The notes beneath the pieces were generated by a model. It was not told the origin of the DNA, did no database searches, and saw nothing but the letters and a program-made list of their open reading frames with translations. Below, piece by piece: positions 4,801 to 10,595 of a DNA stretch of 10,595 bases; the stretch's first letter is position 1, and every line of letters starts with the position of its first letter. The DNA is from an uncultured Actinomyces sp. (lineage in GTDB: Bacteria; Actinomycetota; Actinomycetes; Actinomycetales; Actinomycetaceae): NCBI GenBank assembly GCA_902373545.1, contig CABKMZ010000068.1, forward strand, positions 1 to 10,595, in the 5' to 3' direction. The translations under genes and the position numbers were made by a program.

Positions 4801-4918
4801 TCAATTCCGCATGCAATTCCAACTTAGCCCGACCCCACACCAACGCAGAATCCGCAGAATTCCAACGATCACACTTCAAACCATGAAACACATCCGAGGG
4901 AATTGCATGCGAAATTGA
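4801..4918. repeat. 20-bp inverted repeat around a 78-bp spacer
   Basis: Arm 4801-4820 (TCAATTCCGCATGCAATTCC) and arm 4899-4918 are inverted copies with one mismatch. Each contains the palindrome GCATGC. The right arm (GGGAATTGCATGCG) resembles the left arm of hairpin B (GGGGAATTGCACGAC), so both may descend from one family of ends. The 78-bp spacer has no recognisable gene. Confidence 0.65.
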
Positions 4919-4925
4919 TGAGGCG

Positions 4926-5101
4926 GTGGCGGGGCCTGGCCGAGCACACCAGAACCACAAGCGCCGCCGGTGTGGAGGGCGCCGGAGGGATCTGCCGCGG
5001 TGCCGGTGGGCGGCGGCGGGGCCTGGCCGGGCTTCGAGCCGACGCGCCGAGCGAAGCTCGCGGCGCGGACGGCTCGCGGGCGGGCCACCGCCCACCGGCA
5101 C
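4926..5101. repeat. GC-rich stretch with direct and inverted repeats
   Basis: GGCGGGGCCTGGCCG occurs at 4928-4942 and 5015-5029. A perfect 14-bp inverted repeat joins 5000-5013 to 5088-5101, enclosing a further imperfect hairpin around GAGC-GAA-GCTC (about 5049-5059). GCCTGGCCGAGC at 4934-4945 is identical to 120-131 inside the tRNA terminator, which may be chance in such GC-rich DNA. No frame here looks like a protein gene: translations are low-complexity Arg/Ala/Pro. Confidence 0.5.
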
Positions 5102-5165
5102 ACACAGCGGCTGGGCCATCCGGCGCCCGGAACACCCGCGGCGCCACAAGCAACCACGCAACGCA

Positions 5166-5198
5166 AACGCGCGGCAGCCCACCGGGCCGCCGCGCGTT
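5166..5198 (-). terminator. Strong stem-loop ending the lysC-asd unit
   Basis: Bases 5166-5180 pair with 5184-5198 at 14 of 15 positions around the 3-base loop ACC, giving a very stable GC-rich hairpin. It lies 45 bases past the asd stop. On the minus strand it ends in CGCGTTTGCGTT, so the U-tract is short. A smaller hairpin (5218-5223 with 5227-5232) lies between it and the stop codon. Confidence 0.65.
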
Positions 5199-5243
5199 CA
5201 CGCAACTAGTTCACACACTCGACACAGTCGAGAGGCCGAGCAC

Positions 5244-7752
<2,509 letters not shown>

Positions 7753-8023
7753 TGGACCCTCATTTCTATCGGTATATGCAGGTCTGCACGTATTCGGGCG
7801 GCACACGCCGCCGTTTCAATCCTACGGCGCTCGTGCGATCCCGCTGGGAACTTCCGGTATATGAACGGATAAACGGGGGTGACATTGAACGCGCGACTGC
7901 GAGCAGGCACACACAACGGACGAGGTCGGGGCCAGTCAGGCGGCTCGATTCCGTCTCGCGACTCTTCAGAAAGCGGCACGAGGCCGGGGCACGCTGGGCG
8001 GTACACACCCACTCGCACTCGCT
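7753..8023. other. Intergenic region upstream of lysC
   Basis: These 271 bases separate the kinase gene from lysC and hold the lysC control region. On the minus strand TTGAAA is followed by the 16-bp dyad GGCGGC-GTGT-GCCGCC (7799-7814), but I see no good -10 box at the right distance. CGGTATATG occurs at 7769 and again at 7855 (plus strand). ACGAGGCCGGGGCAC at 7978-7992 repeats exactly a sequence upstream of asd (6357-6371), with a weaker copy at 7920-7934. I see no lysine-riboswitch-like fold and no gene. Confidence 0.45.
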
Positions 8024-9625
8024 TTACGCCGCGGGCAGTGTCACGTCGATGACGGTCCCCTTCTCGCTGTCAACCAGCCGCACCGCCCCGCCCATGACGC
8101 GCGCCAAGGACTCGACGATCGACATGCCCAGACCCGACGAGCCGTGCCCGTCGCGGGTGCGCGAGGAGTCGCCGCGCACGAAACGGTCAAACACGCGGTC
8201 GCGGATCTCGGCGGGGATACCCGGCCCGTCATCCGCAACGCGGATCGTCACCATCGGCGAGGCCTGGGCGCCCTCCGCTTTTCCCTGCCCCTTCGCGCAG
8301 CCGCGGGCGCGCACGCAAGCGGCCACGGCCTCGTCGTCGCTCCGGGTCAGCGAGACGACGACGCGGGTTCCCGCGGGCGTGTGTACGCGGGCGTTGGCGA
8401 GGAGGTTCGTGAGGATCTGGCGCAGCGCGGCCTCGTCGCCGAGGACGGGTACGTCCGCGGCCTCGCCGAGCTCCCACGCATGGTCGGGGGCGACCACGTG
8501 GGCGTCTGACAGGGCGTCCAGTATCAGCGGGATAACGTCGATTGTGTCCCGTTTGAGCGTTCTGTTTCCGTCCAGGCGCGCCAGGGTCAGCATCTCCTCC
8601 ACGAGGGACGCCATGCGCGCCCCCTCCGAGGAGATGCGCTCGAGGGCCTGGGTGCGGGAGGCCTCGTCAATGTCGCGGCGCGCGAGCTGCGCGTAGCCCT
8701 GCACGGAGGCGAGCGGCGTGCGCAGTTCATGGGAGGCGTCGGCGACGAACTGACGCAGCTTTGCTTCGCTGCGGGCGCGGCGCTCCATGCCGTCTTCGAC
8801 CGCGTCGATCATCGAGTTGAGGGCACCCGCGACGTCGGCGACCTCCACGGGGCCCGAGGTCGCCTCCTCGCCGACGCGTGCCAGTTCCTCGGCATCGTCG
8901 GCCAGATCGCGGCTCGCAATGTCAGCGGCTGCTGCACGCACAACGCCGAGGGGACGCAGCTCGCGACGCACCCACGCCCGACCGGCGAACCCGGCGGCAA
9001 TCGCGACGACGAGGGACAGGCCGACCTCGACCGCGACAAGCATCAGGACCACGTCATCGACTCTGTCCATCTGCACGCCGACGAGAACGGTCTTGTCATC
9101 GACGACCTGGGAAGTCACTCGGAACGTACCCAACTCTTTAAGGTGCACAGTGTGTGGGGCGCCATCGGTGGGCACATGCGCCAGGATCTCCAACGCGGGC
9201 TCATTCAGGTAGGTCACCGAGAAGTTGGAGACAACCGCACCGGCCGCCTGCCCATCCTCGCTCACGTACTGGAGGGTGCCCTCGGCGATGCCGGAACCGC
9301 CAAACCCCGGCCCCTTGGGCCCGCCGGGGACGACCGGCCCGCCGGGGCGCGGCGCCCCAGAGGGCTGTGCGGGCGGGCGGGCGGCGTCGTCGTCATCGTC
9401 GTCGCTCTCCCCGTACTCCTCGTCCTCGCCATCCTCCGGCGCGTCCTCGACATCCAGGTGTTCGCCCGCGCGCTGGGAGAGGCGGTGCAGCTCGGAGTCC
9501 ACGTTGGCCAGCATCCACGAACGCATGACCAGCGTGGAGGCCGCCACCATGACAATGAGGGCAAGCGCGACGCAGGCGGCGAGCGCGCGCGACAGGCGCC
9601 CGGCGAGGGAGGGCCGACGCTTCAC
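8024..9625 (-). CDS. Sensor histidine kinase of a two-component system
   Basis: 533 residues from the GTG at 9625, which overlaps the regulator's stop by 4 bases (GTGA). The start fits the short basic N-terminus VKRRPSLAGRLSRA. Order of parts: membrane helix about 12-34; extracytoplasmic domain 35-190; membrane helix about 192-214; HAMP-type linker about 215-285; HisKA with phospho-acceptor His299 in DASHELRTPLASVQGY; and an ATPase domain with N-box NLLANARVH (407-415), D-box ADDGPGI (464-470) and G-box GSSGLGMSI (495-503). The extracytoplasmic domain has a very acidic run (residues 58-80, with six consecutive Asp) followed by a Pro/Gly-rich linker (83-112). A Cys- and Gly-containing insert (about 437-456) lies in the ATPase domain. 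The architecture resembles mycobacterial TrcS/MprB-type envelope sensors. The signal is unknown. Confidence 0.95.
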   Translation of the reverse strand: MKRRPSLAGRLSRALAACVALALIVMVAASTLVMRSWMLANVDSELHRLSQRAGEHLDVEDAPEDGEDEEYGESDDDDDDAARPPAQPSGAPRPGGPVVPGGPKGPGFGGSGIAEGTLQYVSEDGQAAGAVVSNFSVTYLNEPALEILAHVPTDGAPHTVHLKELGTFRVTSQVVDDKTVLVGVQMDRVDDVVLMLVAVEVGLSLVVAIAAGFAGRAWVRRELRPLGVVRAAAADIASRDLADDAEELARVGEEATSGPVEVADVAGALNSMIDAVEDGMERRARSEAKLRQFVADASHELRTPLASVQGYAQLARRDIDEASRTQALERISSEGARMASLVEEMLTLARLDGNRTLKRDTIDVIPLILDALSDAHVVAPDHAWELGEAADVPVLGDEAALRQILTNLLANARVHTPAGTRVVVSLTRSDDEAVAACVRARGCAKGQGKAEGAQASPMVTIRVADDGPGIPAEIRDRVFDRFVRGDSSRTRDGHGSSGLGMSIVESLARVMGGAVRLVDSEKGTVIDVTLPAA

Positions 9626-10332
9626 TGGGGTTCCCGCATGATGTAGCCGGCCCCGCGCACCGTGCGGATGAGGGCCGGGCGATCGGCGTCGATCTTCTTG
9701 CGCAGGTAGGAGATGTAGAGTTCCACGACGTTCACCTGGCCGCCGAAGTCGTAGCTCCACACGGCGTCCAGAATCTTCTGCTTCGACAGCACAATTCCAA
9801 CGTTTTCCATGAGATACCGGAGCAACTCGAACTCAGTGTTCGTTAACGTGATGTCTTCCCCGCCACGGCGCACATCGTGCGACTCCAGATCGAGGGTCAG
9901 GTCGGCGACTGTGAGGACGGGCGACACACTCTGCTGGGTCCGCCCCGCGCGGCGCAGCAGCGCCTCGACGCGGGCCGCGACCTCGTCCAGATCGAAGGGC
10001 TTGGTCACGTAGTCGTCCGCTCCCGCGCGCAGGCCCTGCACGCGATCCGCGACCGCATCGCGGGCGGTGAGGAAGAGGACGGGCAGCTCGGGGTCGCGGG
10101 CGCGCAGGCGCTCCAGCGTCTCCATTCCATCCATACGCGGCATCTGCACGTCGAGGATCACGACGTCGGGGTGGAAGCTCGCGGCCCTTGCCAGCGCGTC
10201 CAGCCCGTCCTTCGCCGTGTCCGTCTCCCAGCCTTCGTGCCGGAGCGCCTGCGCGAGCAGGTCCGCCAGCATCGCCTCGTCGTCGACCACAAGCACACGA
10301 GGTGTGCCGCCGCTCGTGTAGGTCACCATCAT
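9622..10332 (-). CDS. OmpR/PhoB-family response regulator
   Basis: 236 residues if the first ATG (10332) is used. The receiver domain (about 11-125) has the acidic pair D17/D18, phospho-acceptor D61 in VVILDVQMPRMDG, T89 in FLTA and K111 in YVTKPF. The C-terminal winged helix (about 140-233) shows LTNTEFELLRYLMENVGIVL, then VVELYISYLRKKID and IRTVRGAGYIM, typical of OmpR/PhoB proteins such as TrcR. Three starts lie in a row (ATG 10332, ATG 10329, GTG 10326) behind AGGAGG at 10340-10335. Their gaps are 2, 5 and 8 bases, so the second or third is more likely than the first. It is phosphorylated by the overlapping downstream kinase. A good promoter lies upstream. Target genes are unknown, and autoregulation is usual in this family. 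Confidence 0.96.
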   Translation of the reverse strand: MMVTYTSGGTPRVLVVDDEAMLADLLAQALRHEGWETDTAKDGLDALARAASFHPDVVILDVQMPRMDGMETLERLRARDPELPVLFLTARDAVADRVQGLRAGADDYVTKPFDLDEVAARVEALLRRAGRTQQSVSPVLTVADLTLDLESHDVRRGGEDITLTNTEFELLRYLMENVGIVLSKQKILDAVWSYDFGGQVNVVELYISYLRKKIDADRPALIRTVRGAGYIMREPQ

Positions 10333-10364
10333 GGCCTCCTCATGTCTGGGGCGTTACCCCTCCG

Positions 10365-10393
10365 ATTGTGTCACACGTGCGTCAGTCGGTGAA
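10365..10393 (-). promoter_or_regulatory. Promoter of the two-component operon
   Basis: On the minus strand TTCACC (10393-10388) and CACAAT (10370-10365) are separated by exactly 17 bp. Each matches the sigma-70-type consensus at four of six bases. The start of transcription would fall near 10358, about 26 bases before the first ATG. A CACGTGTG string in the spacer could be an operator, but no direct repeat typical of OmpR sites is clear. Confidence 0.5.
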
Positions 10394-10479
10394 GGCGTGT
10401 CGACACGCTTGGCGGCACACATCGCACGTCAGGCCCGCTCGGGGGCCGCCCAGCCGGGTGCTATGCGCACCGACACGCG

Positions 10480-10498
10480 CGAGGCAGCCACGGCCTCG
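10480..10498 (-). terminator. Weak stem-loop after recR
   Basis: CGAGGC (10480-10485) pairs with GCCTCG (10493-10498) around a 7-base loop, 12 bases past the recR stop on the minus strand. There is no T-run, so it may be a weak or Rho-assisted terminator. The remaining bases 10333-10479 hold only the promoter described above. Confidence 0.25.
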
Positions 10499-10509
10499 TT
10501 GATGAAGGC

Positions 10510-10595
10510 TCAGAGGCGGCGGCGCCCCTCGAGCGCGCGACCCAGCGTCACCGAGTCCGCGTACTCCAGGTCGCCGCCCATGGGCAGGCCCATCG
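10510..10595 (-). CDS. recR: Recombination mediator RecR, C-terminal end (partial)
   Basis: Only the last 27 codons are in the window: MGLPMGGDLEYADSVTLGRA then LEGRRRL and TGA at 10512-10510. This matches the conserved RecR ending (GlPvGgdLEYaDevTLgrAleGRR), which lies in the C-terminal part of the Toprim-containing protein. RecR works with RecF and RecO to load RecA at gapped DNA. The rest of the gene lies beyond the right edge. In many actinobacteria recR lies close upstream of lysC-asd; here a two-component system sits between them. Confidence 0.93.
   Translation of the reverse strand, partial: MGLPMGGDLEYADSVTLGRALEGRRRL

Noticed and set aside
114..4945. Integrative element with attachment sites at the tRNA
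   Set aside because: No integrase gene and no second copy of the tRNA 3' end are present; the shared 12-mer lies in the terminator, not the tRNA.
7753..8023. Lysine riboswitch upstream of lysC
   Set aside because: I cannot find the five-helix junction motifs or a terminator/antiterminator pair, and such riboswitches are not typical of actinobacterial lysC.

Overview
The window looks like chromosomal DNA of a high-GC actinobacterium, most likely from the Actinomycetaceae (Actinomyces/Schaalia type). This is inferred from the GC-rich right half with strong G/C third-position bias, the recR / lysC / asd neighbourhood, the Corynebacterium-like LysC sequence, and IS30 and ISL3 remnants. The species cannot be proved from sequence alone.

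Layout. (1) 1-147: a complete tRNA-Gly(CCC) gene with its -10 box and a strong intrinsic terminator. (2) 148-5165: a lower-GC, mosaic accessory region behind the tRNA. It holds a possible HsdS tail fragment, one intact 361-residue protein of unknown function with an internal duplication (835-1920), a decayed IS30-family transposase (1939-2370), a DJ-1/PfpI-like C-terminal fragment (2444-2632), an intact merR-carboxymuconolactone decarboxylase operon with a textbook MerR-type promoter (2674-3589), and the 5' part of an ISL3-family transposase behind a structured leader (3639-4115). From about 4095 to 5101 there is a kilobase with no convincing gene but dense symmetric repeats. (3) 5166-10595: a GC-rich core region, all on the minus strand: recR (3' end only), a two-component system (response regulator then histidine kinase, overlapping by 4 bases), lysC (aspartokinase, with a probable internal start for the beta subunit) and asd, closed by a strong terminator.

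How the genes work together. LysC and Asd catalyse the first two steps of the aspartate pathway, giving aspartate semialdehyde for lysine/diaminopimelate, threonine and methionine. The sensor kinase and OmpR-type regulator form a self-contained envelope-sensing pair. MerR probably controls itself and the decarboxylase-like protein, as in redox- or electrophile-responsive MerR units.

The most unusual content is non-coding. Two 77-bp hairpin elements (437-513 and 4095-4171) share a conserved loop while their arms differ in sequence yet still pair. Two long imperfect palindromes are built of units spaced 42 bp apart (centres near 4307.5 and 4537). A degenerate 20-bp tandem repeat lies at 4670-4768. 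Two overlapping stems in front of the ISL3 transposase fragment would hide its ribosome binding site. A 15-base motif sits exactly 3 bases after the stop codons of both recR and lysC. All alignments here were made by eye; no database search was run.
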